NCBI RefSeq assembly: GCF_040436345.1
Contig: NC_133223.1
Span: 20,034,613 to 20,098,612, forward strand
Direction of reading: 5' to 3'
Length of the DNA: 64,000 bases
Source of the DNA: Pagrus major
Lineage: Eukaryota; Chordata; Actinopteri; Spariformes; Sparidae
Shown here: positions 1 to 13,600 of the stretch, in pieces
Layout of the letters: every line of letters starts with the position of its first letter
Position numbering within the stretch: position 1 is the stretch's first letter
Position numbers and translations under genes: made by a program
Notes under the pieces: model-generated
What the model saw: only the letters and a program-made list of their open reading frames with translations
What the model was told of the DNA's origin: nothing
Database searches by the model: none

Positions 1-7
1 TTTTTTC

Positions 8-869
8 TTAAAGGGACAGTTCACCCCAAAATCGAGATTTTCCTCTTACCTCTAGTGCTATTTATCGGTCTAGATTGTTTTGGTGTGAGTTGCACAGTTT
101 TGGAGATATCCGCTGTAAAGGTGTCTGCCTTCTCTCGAATATAATGGAACCAGATGGCCCTCGGCTTGTGGTGCTCGAAGTGTTAAAAAATACATTTTAA
201 AGACTCAACAACGGTGTGATTTTCTAGACATTATTACCCGGTTACTCAAGATCATCCGCCAACCTTGTTGTGAGCAGCCATTGCTCTAACTACGCTAACT
301 AACATTACAGCTCAGCTGAGGAGGACGCCAATTAAAGTGTGCATCCCATGACACAAGTGTCTCGTCCATGAGTAGATGCACACACAAGAAAAAAAGTTAC
401 AACATGTTGTTAAAGAACTGATGACTGAAATTATCTGGAGCAGGGGTCACCAACCTCTTTGAGACTGAGAGCTACCTCAAGAACAGACCAATATGGAGGG
501 ACGGATTCAAAAATAAATGCAAAAAAGGATAAATGGGTCGCCAAACATACTTATATGTGTGGGAAACACTGTTATACATTTAATAGGTTACATGTATTAG
601 GAGACAGTCTAGGTTTAAGGAGCCCATGTTGGAGACCCCTGATCTTGAGTACCCAGGTCCTGATTTCTGGAAAGAGACACTACTGTTGACTTTATCAAAT
701 GTTTGTTTTTGCTGTTCAAGCCAAGTGCCATCGAGTTCCATTATATTCAAGTGAAGTCGGACATCTCTAGGCCCTATATCTCCAAAACTCAGCAACTCAC
801 ACCAAACAGCATTACAGCTAAGAGGAAAAATACAGTATGTATTTTGATTTTGAGGTGAACTGTTCATTT
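8..869. mobile_element. Non-autonomous DNA element with long terminal inverted repeats (family 3)
   Basis: The left end reads TAAAGGGACAGTTCACCCCA. The reverse complement of the right end reads CAAATGAACAGTTCACCTCA. Similarity between the arms continues for about 170 bp each side (shared words GGTGTGAGTTGC, TTTTGGAGATAT, AATATAATGGAAC). This is a foldback/MITE-like structure with no transposase. A related copy sits at 43493-44156. Confidence 0.75.
441..641. mobile_element. hAT-type MITE, 201 bp, nested
   Basis: The termini are CAGGGGTCACCAAC and GTTGGAGACCCCTG, inverted repeats of the hAT CAGGGGT type. Flanks are ATCTGGAG (433-440) and ATCTTGAG (642-649), an 8-bp target duplication with one mismatch. 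It lies inside the longer TIR element, so it inserted later. Confidence 0.82.
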
Positions 870-1478
870 GAGTACATCGAAAGAAAACTAAGGGGAAAAA
901 AGTGCTGTGCTGAAACATCAATGGAATGACATGGAGGATTAGCAAAATAATGCACAACTGAATGGGATTTATGCTTCAGAGCATATATTAGCATGGGCTT
1001 ATGAATTAACTGCTGTGAAATCCTCTGTGTGAAGGATTTGGAGTTAAAATGTTTGGTTTGGTCTTCATCAAAACAAAACAGAAAAAAAAGATTTGCTCCA
1101 TAAAAGAGATCTTTTCCTTCTGCTGCATCGTCTGTAATATGAAAAATTGTATGTCATTATTGTGTAAAAACCAGCGTGAGTTTGACAATCCAAATTATCT
1201 GGACAAATGTTATGTTGCCTCCTGCTGCAGAAATGGGTCTTAAGCCTTTTAAAGTCTTACAGACCTCATGACCACATAAAGGAGCTGCTGAGGCATCATA
1301 TGAATTGTGTGACTTCTCAAAATAATCACAATACGACCACATAGCTCCGGCTTAACACGGGTAACAATAAGAGGGGAAAAAAAGAGCCCTGAAAGGCAAA
1401 AATAGCTGTTACAACTGACACAAACACACACACTGAATGTTGAGTCTTCCTAACCATCAATAAGTGTGTGCATCGTAC

Positions 1479-1634
1479 CGTAACGTGGAATGTCGCCCAG
1501 CACGTGTGATGCCGTTCCCGGTGATGGGTGATGGCAGGGTGCTTCCTCCATGTAGGTCCTCTATAGAGCGGCTCCAGGGTTTAGACTTATCCATCACAGC
1601 CTCAGGGTTGTTCTCCAAACAGTCTCCATCAAAC
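1479..1634 (-). CDS. fmnl2: fmnl2 coding exon 6
   Basis: Completes Thr147, then residues 148-198 and two bases of Arg199. Contains [15 protein letters not shown], and ends RHSTLR before a GTACGA donor. The next exon (YNTLPSRR in mammals) was not found in 1-1478, so it lies outside the window. Confidence 0.93.
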
Positions 1635-4600
1635 CTGTCGCACAATGAAAACAAGACACAAAATAAGAAACCAACGCAGCAAGCATCAGGTTGGTATTGT
1701 AGTGGTGATATCATTTTTTTATCATCAGTTTTGCCTTTTTGACTGCTATCAGTCTATCAAAAAATGACATGACATTCACTGACGTCGCTGGCTGAAGTTT
1801 ATCTGTTGTTTGCCAACATGTTTTTTGTGCTGGTACAGTCATGAGGTGCTGGCTCGTGACATCCCTGCCAACAGTGTGTAAGGCTAAGTACTAAAAAAGT
1901 TGTTTACATTGAGTCAGTGGTATTATTGGAAGTTTAAAAGGATTTTGAGGCAGTTGCTTTAAAAATAAGAATCTTTTTTTATGTGAAAGAAAGTTATTAA
2001 AGGTTATGAAGTAAATGAAGATTTCTTTCTCACCCTGGCACAAGAGGGGGAATAAATAACAACAAAAACAAAATAACAATAAAAAACATTGTTATCCACA
2101 TCAGCTATTTGCCAAATTGTTATTAGCCTACATCAGTTTCACAAATGGTGAATAAGATTAACTATTTTTTTTATTCTTAGAATTCGGTTACTAACGCTGT
2201 GACTGAGACGGTAAATTTTACAGTTGAAAATAAACTTTATTTGAAACATAACAGTGACAGTTAAATATTAACGCTAAAGCAAGCTAACACTTAGTTAACA
2301 TCAGTCTCTGACGCTACTTGTTCTAGCAAAAAAAAAGCTAGAGCAAACCTAGCTAAGACAAAATATGTTTATATCCAGAATATAACTTCTTTAGAAAGTC
2401 AAGATGTTATCCACTCCAGTACAAATAACGTTGGTTAGTTACCTGCTCGTAAAACCCACAAAGAAGGAGACTAGCTAAGACAACTACATTAGCCTACAAT
2501 CATTTAGCTGATGCTTTTATCCAAAGCGACTTACAATAAAAGCATCAAACCAAGTGGCTATAACCCAAAAGTTGTAAGAATCATGCAAGTACATCAAATT
2601 TAGAACAATGAGATAATAAGAGACAACTAACATGCTACGCTAACCAGCATGTTGCCAGCACTGCAAACCGCTAAGGCCAAACCAAACAAGCCTCATTCAT
2701 TAACAAGCCCCAATCTTAAAACCTGGAAATAAGTAAACATTTTTAAATGGGTTTTCTGTTTTTGATTAAATGCCTTAACTATGGTCCGTGGTTAATATGA
2801 GCGTAAGACAAAATACGTCAGTAAATACCCGTGTTTGAATTATAAATCTTATAAAAGATAAATTGCAGGTTAGTCCACAAAAATACGTCATCCCTGCAGC
2901 AGTCTATATAGTATCCGTTTTAAATCCCATTTACTGTTTCTCATATTTTGGTCCAGCATTAGTATTAATGAGTGCTGGCAGAGGTGAAAATATGCTCAAC
3001 TGCAGTGCTAAAGCTAGAATTTCAGATTTTTGGTTTACACATAATACTGTAGGTAAGCAAAAAGGTCTCATGTTCTGTTGTACTTGGAAGAAACCTTGGA
3101 AAGAGCTGGTAGTTACGGCATACCTGTTATGATCTATTTCAGACTGGTCGTTTTAAATGCTGCTGCAGTGGTTCTGAGGGTAAACACACTTTTACTGCGA
3201 ACCATTCATAATGTGGACAGACCATAATGACATATGGTGAAGTGGGGGAGTGAATTAGAAATTTAACTGCGTGGCTCTTTGGCCCTGAACAGGGACCTTG
3301 TGACTGACTAATAATCGCACCGTCAATCTATGAATAGAAGTCTATGGTTGGTATAATACACAGTACCAATGTGTCAGCAATGGGCCCCGAGTGACTCAGT
3401 GTTTCTGACAACCAGGCAGTAGCCACAAGTGATGGCAGTGGTGGTGGTGGTGGTGGTGTGTGGAGATGCATCAGCGGCTGTGCAGAATAGCAGCATTGTG
3501 TTGCTTGTTGGTCCTGCATATAGACTATTGTGGTGGTATAGAGAGAAAGAGCTGGTAGTGACTTACGTGACGGCATACTGTGCAAAAGAAAGATACTCCA
3601 CCAGCACGTCCAGGCCTTTGTTGTCTTCATTTAAGAACTCTCTCACCCACCTGAGGAGAGATGGAAACAAGTTTAACTCAACAAAAGCACACAAACTTCT
3701 ATAAAATCATGTGGTCAGTTTCTGTCGAGAGATCTCGAGCAGTTAGAGCAAGAACCAGCTGCCATTATACCTGTTTCTGACTTTAAAGGAGACATATCAT
3801 GCTCATTTTCAGGTCCACTGTATTCCCCCTCTGTCTGAAATGCTCTGTTTTAGCTCCTGTCCCTTTAAGGCCCCCCCTCCTGAATACCTAGTCTGCTCTG
3901 ATTGGTCAGCTCACACAAGCCTGAGCCAGCACCGCTAACAACAACAACAACAGAGCAGCTTCATTTGAGTCTTTCCTAAACTCATGTGTAAATAAACTAC
4001 AGGTTATGAACTTATTTCTAAAATATAAAAATTTGAAATTATCGGTATCAGCCTCGAGAAGCAGGTCATTATCGGTTGTCGTATCGGCTGAGAAAGATCC
4101 ACATCCTGCATCCTTACATCTCTACTAAATGCTGTGGTTGGAGGTAATATTTTCTCTTTTCCTTGTTTAGTGAGTGATGTTTTAATGTTAAACATGTCTA
4201 ATATCTGACATGCATCACCATCACAGGTCTTTCAGTCGAAGGATCTACAGATTTAACACCAAGATAGTTTTGAGACTATTTATTTGAGTGGTATATAATG
4301 TGTTACTTCCTGTTTCTAACCCTCTCTGCAGCCTTTGGCCATACCTGACCTTGGTGTCCAGATGTTTTCAGATTATTCCCCCACTCTCCTTCAGTTTCTC
4401 CCTCACTTTGCCAAGAAAAATTGTAATGACCCGTTTGAAAAAAAAACTTCAAAGCTTCCTGGCTCAGCGCAGCAAACATATCACGCATGCATGTGTTTTC
4501 AAAAGCAGAGGCATCCACACACATATCCAGAATCTCATTACTGACTGTTTCCTCTACAACACACTCACACAGACACACAGTTTCTACTCTGGTAAAGACA

Positions 4601-7600
4601 AGCCCCCAGAATGATCAAAAGCCCATTCTCACCTTCCTTGCAGGCACTGAAGTGGGCCACCCATTCAGCACTCTGCGTGCTTTCATTTTTTATTCTGCAC
4701 AGAAAAACCTCGAGCTTTTCACAGGAAAGCTCCCGCTACCTTTGGCATGTGCTGTTTTACCTCCATATTTATAAGCACCATAAGCTGAATCCCAGAACAT
4801 CTTTATTTAATCGCATCCTATGAGGGTGCTCGTGTCTATTTATTGGAGCCCCAACTGCTTCGACAGGCCTGATTGCTTTGTGATTAGAGAAATTTGCAGG
4901 GCATAAACATAATGACACGCAGCCAGGCTTTTGAGTGGTACTGTGCTGATGAAGATGTAAGGCTAAACTGCTTTAAAAATCCACTAGCTGCTTCTTTATT
5001 AGCTCCCCTGTGGTGTAACTGCATGGGAGCGACCAAGGCTAACGAGAGCATCCAGTAAAGCGGTGCCTGGTGGGGCTCGTCGTGTTTTAAAAGGCCCCAG
5101 AGGTGTGGTCTTGTCGGGCCACATGGTAATCATTACGGCAGGACACTAGCTAACAATCCTCCCATTCACCACATGTTGTTGACCACTGAGCAACATGTGA
5201 GGAGCAGGAAGGCAGGCAGGGGGCCGGGGTTATCGGCAGCAGGGCTCATACAGGGACAATCTGCCTATTATACGCAGCCTACATGGTGCTGATATTCCTG
5301 TTTCACCTCTGAAAAGAAGTGGTAATCATTCACTGTCTGAACGGGTGACATCTTGCTCCCTCGCCAACCCCCCTCCTGGTACGATCTCAATCTCTCTCCC
5401 TGTCCCTCTGCCATTATGCTAATGCCTCATTGTCTAATCTAGATTAGGCAGATTATTTATGTAATCTAGTTTACCAATGTAAGGTCTCCCAAATGAGATA
5501 ATCCAAGTAAACAGTGCCTCGACTGGTTTGCCAGACGGACATCCTCTCTGGCTGCGGTTGGGAGTTTATTTTGGTTGGAGGAGCAGAATCTGATCAGTGT
5601 GTGGAGGCGTGTGAGAGACGGTGTTGTCAGAAACACGAGATGAATTGTGTGAGACCGAGTGAATCAGGAGTAAAGTAATATGTGTGTAGGGGGGAGGAAA
5701 AGAGAAAAACAGAGGGATTAAAGGATGTACAGTAGTTTAGATAACGTGTGTTTGTGTTTGAGATCTTGTGACGGTTGTGTAATCAGCGTGCCTCAGCATC
5801 TTTGCTGTCACAACAGTCTGTGGACAGCGGACGCTCTCATGGCCATCACGGCTGAGTCTTCCTGTCCTTGAGGGGGTCTCCATGTCTCCTTTGACCGCCC
5901 ACCTTAGACACCCCGCCAAGCTGCTAGCCCTCATCCTCATTCCTACTAAACAATCCCGGTGCTTTATATACAAACGATTGAATCTGATTGATCAAGTTTT
6001 TGTGTGGTTGAGCATGCGAGTACATTTTAAAGCACTCCTGACCACGCAACCAACTCTGCTTTCAACCATGTCAGCAAAAAGTGATGCTCAGCCATCTTTC
6101 AAGACACACAATTCCACTCTTATTGGAAAACAAGGTAATGATTTCCCTCGCCGTGAAATTATGCCATTAAAAGACCTCCACTGACTTATCATTGTACTTC
6201 TACAACATTGCTGAATTCCCGATGGACTCACAAAAAGATGTATTAAAAAATTGATGCAGCCAAACCACAAATATGATCTTTTTTTCCTCCCTTGAATTCC
6301 TCTTCCTTGTCAAAAACAAGCGCATACATCACCCACAATGCAACTGCTGAAAGTTTTGATAGTGGCTTATACAGCCTTGAAGGAGCAGGCTTCAAACTTC
6401 ATGCAGCTCCCACTGGAGCCACAAAAGCCTTTATACCACTTTTTCAACCTATGCAGTAAACCTCCACAAGACATATAAACAGACTTGGGTGTGTAAAATT
6501 GGCGAAGTTACCCTTTAATGCCACTATTTTCTGTTGTTTCTGTCATACTGTGTGAAATAAGAATGGTTGAGAGAACAAGTGTGAAAAATATCTATTTTCT
6601 TGACATTTAGCTTAAACTACGGGGTCTATCAGACTATCGCCTCTTGCGGTACAAAGACGTATTAGAAGACAAGACGAAAACCAGGGCTAGCTGGTTAGCA
6701 TGCTAACTTCAGTAGACATCTCTGCAACACATCACACAGGCACCTTTGACATATTGGCAACACTGCTGTTTCTTCACACTGTTGATAACGCTCACTTTTT
6801 GAATCTTTTAAACTAAAATTCTTGCCGTGTCTTATTCTCTATTTACCCATCACATAAAGTGAAATCATTTGTTATCTTTTTTAGATGTTGCATTGATAAA
6901 TGAGGCCTGTGGATCCTACATATCCCAGAATGCATTAGGCCTCATTAATGATGCGGAGCAATCCATCACAGTGTATCAGGGTCTCCGATCACAGAGACAG
7001 GCCCCCTGATCTAAAGGGAGACAAAACACTGAGCCGTTGTTGTGATATCGATCTTTCCTTGAGGCTTGACTATACAACACTGAATCAATATCAGCTGCAG
7101 CAGGTTGAGGCCTGTTATCCTGGAATACCTGGAATTACACATGAATACTGCAGGGTTTTTAATCTGTTGTGAAATCATGATCTCTTTAGCAACCTCTTCA
7201 ACAGTACCACTCATGTATCAAGTAGTTGCAGCTCAAGTACTGCAAGAAAAATGTGTTTTCCTTCCAGAGGCTGCTCATGTGTCAGCCGTACCAAACAATC
7301 AATCGATTCATCTTTTCTCCATCGCCACATGGCTTTCTGTGTAATATTAGGCCGGAGATGAATGGGGGATGGTGGCGGTGGTTAGTGTCAACGTCTCCGG
7401 GTGTCTGGAATGTCAGACTTTTTCCCCCCTTGAATCTAATATAACCAGGTCCGGGACATTCAAGCTTCACACAATCCTGCAGTGACTCACCCTATATGAT
7501 TGGTCCGTAACGAAATTTCCAGTTCTCTCAGGACTTGGGTGGACTCCTGAACCCTCCGTCTGAATTTCTGAGGAGGGAAAGAAAAGGAGGGGAGTTAATA

Positions 7601-10600
7601 TTTTCTCATACGACTAGAACTGTAAATCATCAAGTGGTAGCGCTGGGATGTTTTGGCTGGAGAGAACTTTTTAAATGACTGAAAGGTCAGAAAAACAAGA
7701 GACAAACCGCAGTGACATTTAAATGTGAAAGCAGACAAACCGTGCACTGATTACATAATAAAAAAAAAATCAAGGTTGGGATTTGGTTGTTAATAAGATT
7801 TCTTAAGTGGGCCTTTTCCTTGCCAGTAACGATTCAACAGGCTTAAAGAGAAGCTGACTCATTGGAAACTGTGAATATGGAACAGCTCCCGTTATCTTGT
7901 TTGCTCACATTGCTTCTTTATATAGCAGTAATCCCTCCTGCTAGCACCATGATAAAATCAAGTAACCTAATTGGTTACCTCTCAGGCCCTGCGAGGACAC
8001 CCAGCCGCCACACAAACACACAGGTACACACACACACATTCTTTACTCGTTACTGTGGCTACAGCTTTAAGAGGGTGAGGGATGAGCATGAAGGCATGAG
8101 CTGCCAGGGAATGAAACAGAAAAACAACAGAGCAGAGAACATGAGCGGGTTCCTCTTTGATTTCAGCCTCTGACAGCGGGTGATCTGCAGAAAAATGAAA
8201 ACAAAAAGGCTCTTCAGGCTGTTACACAACCACAGCAACAAAACAAGAAAAAGTGAATGACCAGTGGTGATCACACAGGAGTGGGAATCCCTGACGAGAG
8301 GGAGTGTGAGTGTTGCATCAGAGGAGGACGTAAAAACGTTATCACTACACATGTGAGGTTAAAAATATTCTAGTATGTCAAAAGGGAAAAAGGATCAAGC
8401 TTAAAAGTTTGGTTGTGTGCTGTCCAAAACGTCATCTCTTCAAAGATGGCTTTTTTGTAAATATTGTAACTTTAAGTAAATAACCACAAGATAAAACATT
8501 TCTTAAGGGTTTTGTTTCTTTTTCAAACATTCGAAAGTTAACTAAAACAATCAAGAGAACGTGAATAAATAGAAGTTCTGACATTATGCTGTCGGAGTGT
8601 TTTGTTTCAGAAGATATCTACTGAAGTTAGCATGCTAACCAGCTAGCCTCAACCCCTCCCAGTTCAAAGCTCCTGTGCTATCGTGTAAACACCAGCACCT
8701 GCCTGGTCCCAGAGCTCCCAGTCCGAAAACGCTAGCTGCACAGCTTACAAGCTAAAGGCGGCTACAATTAGCAGCAGTTACGGGTTAATCCAGGGATATG
8801 ATGTCACCCATATCGTTTGAGTCTGAATTTGACAGGTGACCAGTTCTTACATATTGCACCTTTTAATATTTATACATGAAGAAGAAGAAGAAGGAAAGAG
8901 TTATTTCATATCAAAATGAAAAACGATTAGACAGTTAATAAACGAGTTGATCAAAAGTTGTGGTTTTTACACGTTTTTGTACAAATAAAACATGTTTATA
9001 GGTCAACTTTGGAGGATTTTATCTCCTTTGGACCATGTTCCTGCTGAAGCTTTAAAAATTTAAGAGACAGTCGTGACAGTAGCATCAGTCTCCAACAAGT
9101 GAGTAAGCCCATGTCATATCTTTTGACATCCTTTTCAGGCAGAAAAAGGCCCAAAAAACCTGAGTTACAGCACCTCAAATGGGAGGATTTGTTGCATTTC
9201 TCTGTTTTATATCATTGTAAATTGATAATATTTACATTGAGAAGAGAAGAGAAGAGAAGAGAAGAGAAGAGAAGAGAAGAGAAGAGAAGAGAAGAGAAGA
9301 GAAGAGAAGAGAAGAGGTCCAAGTATCCACCCAGGGTTGGAGGGCCTGGTCACTTTCCATGATGTGTTTGTATCACAGAGGAAACAGAGCTCAGCCCTGT
9401 GTTAACCTATTATTACTATCCACAGAGAAGAGAGCAGTTCCCATAGCCGGGGTCTCTCTCTCTCTCTCCAGTCTGTGTCTTTGGGCTTGGGCGGTGAGTG
9501 TTTGGCACATGAGGAGATGAGAAACAGAGTGTTTTTATTAGGGAGGAGCCCTTTGTGCGTTTGTGTGGAGAGCAGAGCATATTTAGGGGTACTGCGCAGG
9601 CTCCCAGAGGCACCCCGTCCTCCCCGTCCTCCTCCTCCTCCTCCTCCTCCTCCTCCTCCTCCTCCTCCTCCTCTTCTTCTTCTCCCACCAAACGCCCTAC
9701 ACTCCACACTTTAAGTACTACCAGCTGCAACACAGAAGAGAGAGCAGGAAGAGAGAGAAGCCGACAGTGGGGGGAGAGGGTGAAAGACGACATGAGGGGA
9801 AAGGAGAAGAAGAAGAAGAAGAAGAAGAAGAAGAAGAGGAGGAGGAGGAGGCGGGGAGGGAGCAGTGAAAGGGGAAAGTAAAAGCAAAGAGACAGCACGA
9901 AGAGTGTGAAGGGGGAGAAAGAAAAAAAAGAGAGAGGTTTTGGGGAGTGTGAGCTCAGGAGGGGTCATCCTGGAAACAAATCAATGGCTGATACATTCTT
10001 GGGGACTAGTTGGACTGCAGCTCTTCCTCCTTGGCTGCCGATTGGCTGGGAGCTGCCCAGAGGAATGCACCGGAGCCTGCCTATGGAAAGCAGAGGCAAC
10101 GACCTCCAGCTCCCTCACAGCGGCACAAAGTGGCAATTGTTTTGAGTTGGAAGAAAAGGGGGATGGAGCAGGAATGTAGAAAGAAGCCCATAACTCTTTC
10201 TTTCCCTCTCTTGTGCTTCTTTTTTTTGTGTCTCTCTCTCATTCTCTACCCATCTCTCCCTCTAGCCTCTCTACATTATTCAGTCCTTCTCTCTCATGCA
10301 ATTCCTGTTCACTTGTCGGCTTCAAGTTTCTGATCAAGGCGAGGAATAGGCAGAGGCAGCCATTCAAGGCAGACTGTCCCACGCGTCTCCGGCTCATGAG
10401 ACTAAACATTCAAAACAAAATGTTATATAAACAACGAGGTGTTGGGACAGTTACTCCAATGTTGCCTCATCGAGAGTGGTTAGTTAGTCATGCAGCCGGA
10501 GACGAGTTGAATCAAAAGAGAGAGGAAGGATGTGGCTGAGATAAGCTCTAGTAGACAAACAACAACCTGAAGTGATGTCTTGTCTGTCCGAGGTCATAAC

Positions 10601-13600
10601 TATGTTGAGCGTTTACACCGGAGAGGCTCAAACATCGTCACCAACTCCCTCAGTTTGACGTTTTTGGAAAAAATGCTTAAGTGTCTTGCTCAAAAGCATG
10701 TCAGCAATAGGTGAGGAAGCAGGGAAGATGTCAGGGTCGGCGACCTGTCAACAAGCCTTCCTCTCTTACCTTGACACTATCTCTGCCTCAGCACAAACTG
10801 CCACCATTAGTGTTATGTCTGGTTTAACCTGCGTCAGTCTCCTCTCGCTTCCTGCCTTTTTAAATCAGATCTCCTGTGTGAACCACACGAGTTCATCAGT
10901 CTCCTAGAACAATAGTTCTCATCCTTTTCCACGGGCCTGTCAGATGAAGCCTTCAAAAACTTCATCAACACCACTCGTCATGCTCCAAAATGTGCTCATT
11001 TGAAATTATTTTGAACTGAACTGCCAGCTTGCACCATCGACTGAAGTTAGATTGGTTTGGTGTAGTTTGCATTTGGCAGAGGTTATGTGTGAACCGTTGA
11101 ATCGTCACTTTTAGCTATCTATTTCAATAATCTATCTATTACTGTTAAACCACCTAGCCATTACTTTAAGAGCTGCTACTGCTACTTTTAGCTATATATT
11201 TACTGTATCCTTTAGCCTACTTAGCTACCTCAACCATGAATTCATTACTTTTAGTTTACAATACCAACTGCTACTTTTAGCTAACTATTCAAGCTGGTTC
11301 GCTGAGCTAGCTATCCTAAACTTTAATCCGCAACTATCAACTATTTCAGTAATTTATCCTTTTAGGATATCCATTACTTTTTTGCTTACTATACCAACTG
11401 TATCCTTTACCATACTTAGCTATTTGACCATTTACCTATTACTTTTATCTAACTGTACCTACTGCTACTGCTAGATAACTGTGTCAACTGTTTAGATGTA
11501 GCCATCTCTTTTATCCTGAACTTTTAGCTGTTTCAATCATTTATTCATTCAACCAATATCTATTACTTTCAGCTAACTATATCAAACGCTACTTTTAGCT
11601 AACTGTTTCAACTGTTCATCCGGAGCTAACTTTTAGCTATCGATTATCCACTACTTTTTTAGCTGTTCGTTTCAACGATTTATCCATTACTTTTAACCAC
11701 CACTGACTATTTCAGTCTATTCGGTAACACTTCAACTGTAACCCTGACCAAACTGTGTGTCTCTGTTCTTCACATCAGCAATAATACGGGTCTGAACAAT
11801 ATCACACCCAAGATGTAGGCCTACTTTATAACACATTTCTGCATCTTTAATTGAATCAAGCAAGGAAAATTTAATTCCACAACCATGCCTTGATTTTATA
11901 GGATTTTATGTGTCTCTATGCGTGTGGCACTGTCTCTTTTGCTACAGTCATTACAGCTCTGCTCCTGCTGCTCTGGCTGGCTTATTGTGATGTAAAATTT
12001 TAATTCCAGTCAGTGCAAATTGAATTATTCAGCGATTTGTTGTTATTCTGGCAAAGTCCATTGGTTAATTTGTTTATCACAGAGACCGGTCTCCCAGCAC
12101 CACCACCACCCCCACAGCGCTCTCACCCTGGCCAAAAGACTTAATTTTGGCGATGCATGAGAGCTGGCTGATACTTTGCTTCATGGAGCTCCTCCTCTTA
12201 CTCCCTTCTTCTCCTTTCCAAGCAGCCAGGGAAGCCAGAGCTGGCTGCTAGGATGACATAAGACCATTTTGATCATGTCGCGAAAAAAGCTTAAGCTACT
12301 TCTGATGTTTGCTTCTGCCATGCTGCAAGCAATTAGCACTATATCCAACACTTACATCTCTCCTCTGCCTCAACTCTTATGATTTTCTGTTCCTCTTCCT
12401 CAGAGAGAGGTCAGAGTGGGAGCATACTGTCAGCCACAGTGGGATTGGTAAGGATTCAAGGATTCTTGCTTAATGACACTTCAGCCGGGCAGATGTTTCT
12501 CAAACCTGGGCGTTCCAGATAAACAACCGTCTCCTTTATCACAAACTCACTCACACTGTTGACTGTTTTGTAACTAAAATTCCCGAGCTGCCTGCTCCAG
12601 AAGCCTTGTGTGCAATCTTTCCTCAGCTGTAGGGATATCCTGGACGAGAGATAGAGGGTCAGAGGGGAAGGAAAAGCTGCAGCAGTGGAACGGCCGAGCC
12701 AGAGGAACAGGATAGCACGTTGGTGAGGGCACTCACCTTTCTTGTGACTGCTGGGTCTAGATAACTCCTCAGCTTTTGGAGGTACGTGTGAGGCGGGTTT
12801 TTCACTTGGAATCGTTCCTGTCAAAAAAAAAAAAGGAAAGAGTGAAATGAGACACAGAGAGACGACATTAAAACAAAGGAAAAAGAAAAATCAAATTCTG
12901 ACAAGTCTGAACACATCTCTGGTACAGGGTTAAAACTGTCGTTGAGAATACAGCCATCAGATTAAAACTGAACAGGCTTTGAGTAAATGAGTCATCCTTC
13001 AATTGTTGGGAACCAAGATTAAGTTCTACTTTAAGAGACTTACAACAATGATCCCTCTATTTCTGCTGTAGTGGACATGACAAGCCTTTGTCAATGACCC
13101 AGCACTCTACGGAGCATATTTTCTTGGAGGGCTTTGTGTAAATATGAGCCCATTCAATGATACTGTGTTGGTTCTTGTTTATGTAAATATATTATATTAT
13201 TTCATACAGGTAGATGAGAGCATGAAACTCTTCAGATACCTGATCACAGTCTGGGAACACTAAGAAAGGTTTGACTGTTGACTGAGCTGACTGAGTCGTT
13301 CTGCCTGCAGGTAGTCATAAACGATTCTGCTGTTAATGATTGTGATTAGTAATGAGCTATAAAGCAAAACCTGAATGGGGTTTCTAGCCAAACGTGTTTG
13401 GCTGTGTGCGTAGGTGTCTTAAGTTCAGTACAGAACAGTTTTTAGGTCAAATCCCTCACCGTTGTGCTCTAAATATAAATACAAGCGATTAGAGCTGGAT
13501 TTGGATCAGTGTGTTGAGCGGGAAACAGTATTTGGATCAGGCTGAGCGCCACACCACAGCAGCATGAATGGTTCTGTTTACCGCACTACGTTGAATCAGA

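Larger units (their letters stand above)
1..1478 (-). other. fmnl2 intron 6 (partial)
   Basis: No coding exon seen. The left part is a long-TIR repeat with a nested hAT element (about 8-869). The part from 870 to 1478 looks unique and AT-rich, with no recognised feature. Confidence 0.7.
3651..7490 (-). other. fmnl2 intron 4
   Basis: Holds two repeat fragments near 3.8 and 4.0 kb, a unique block at about 4840-5560 that may be regulatory, and repeat-like sequence near 6300-6520 (ending GCGAAGTTACCCTTTAA) and 6685-6750 (TTAGCATGCTAACTTCAGTAG). No exon found. Confidence 0.65.
7568..12736 (-). other. fmnl2 intron 3
   Basis: Contains a TIR-repeat copy ending at 8867, a cluster of polypurine/polypyrimidine microsatellites (9.24-9.85 kb), a degenerate AT-rich minisatellite (11.1-11.7 kb) and a unique candidate regulatory block (about 11.93-12.25 kb). 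No exon found. Confidence 0.65.

Noticed and set aside
9402-9898. Open frames rich in Gly, Glu, Leu/Phe or Ser across the microsatellite cluster
   Set aside because: They are translations of (TCC)n, (GAA)n and similar tracts; long stop-free frames in all directions are expected there.
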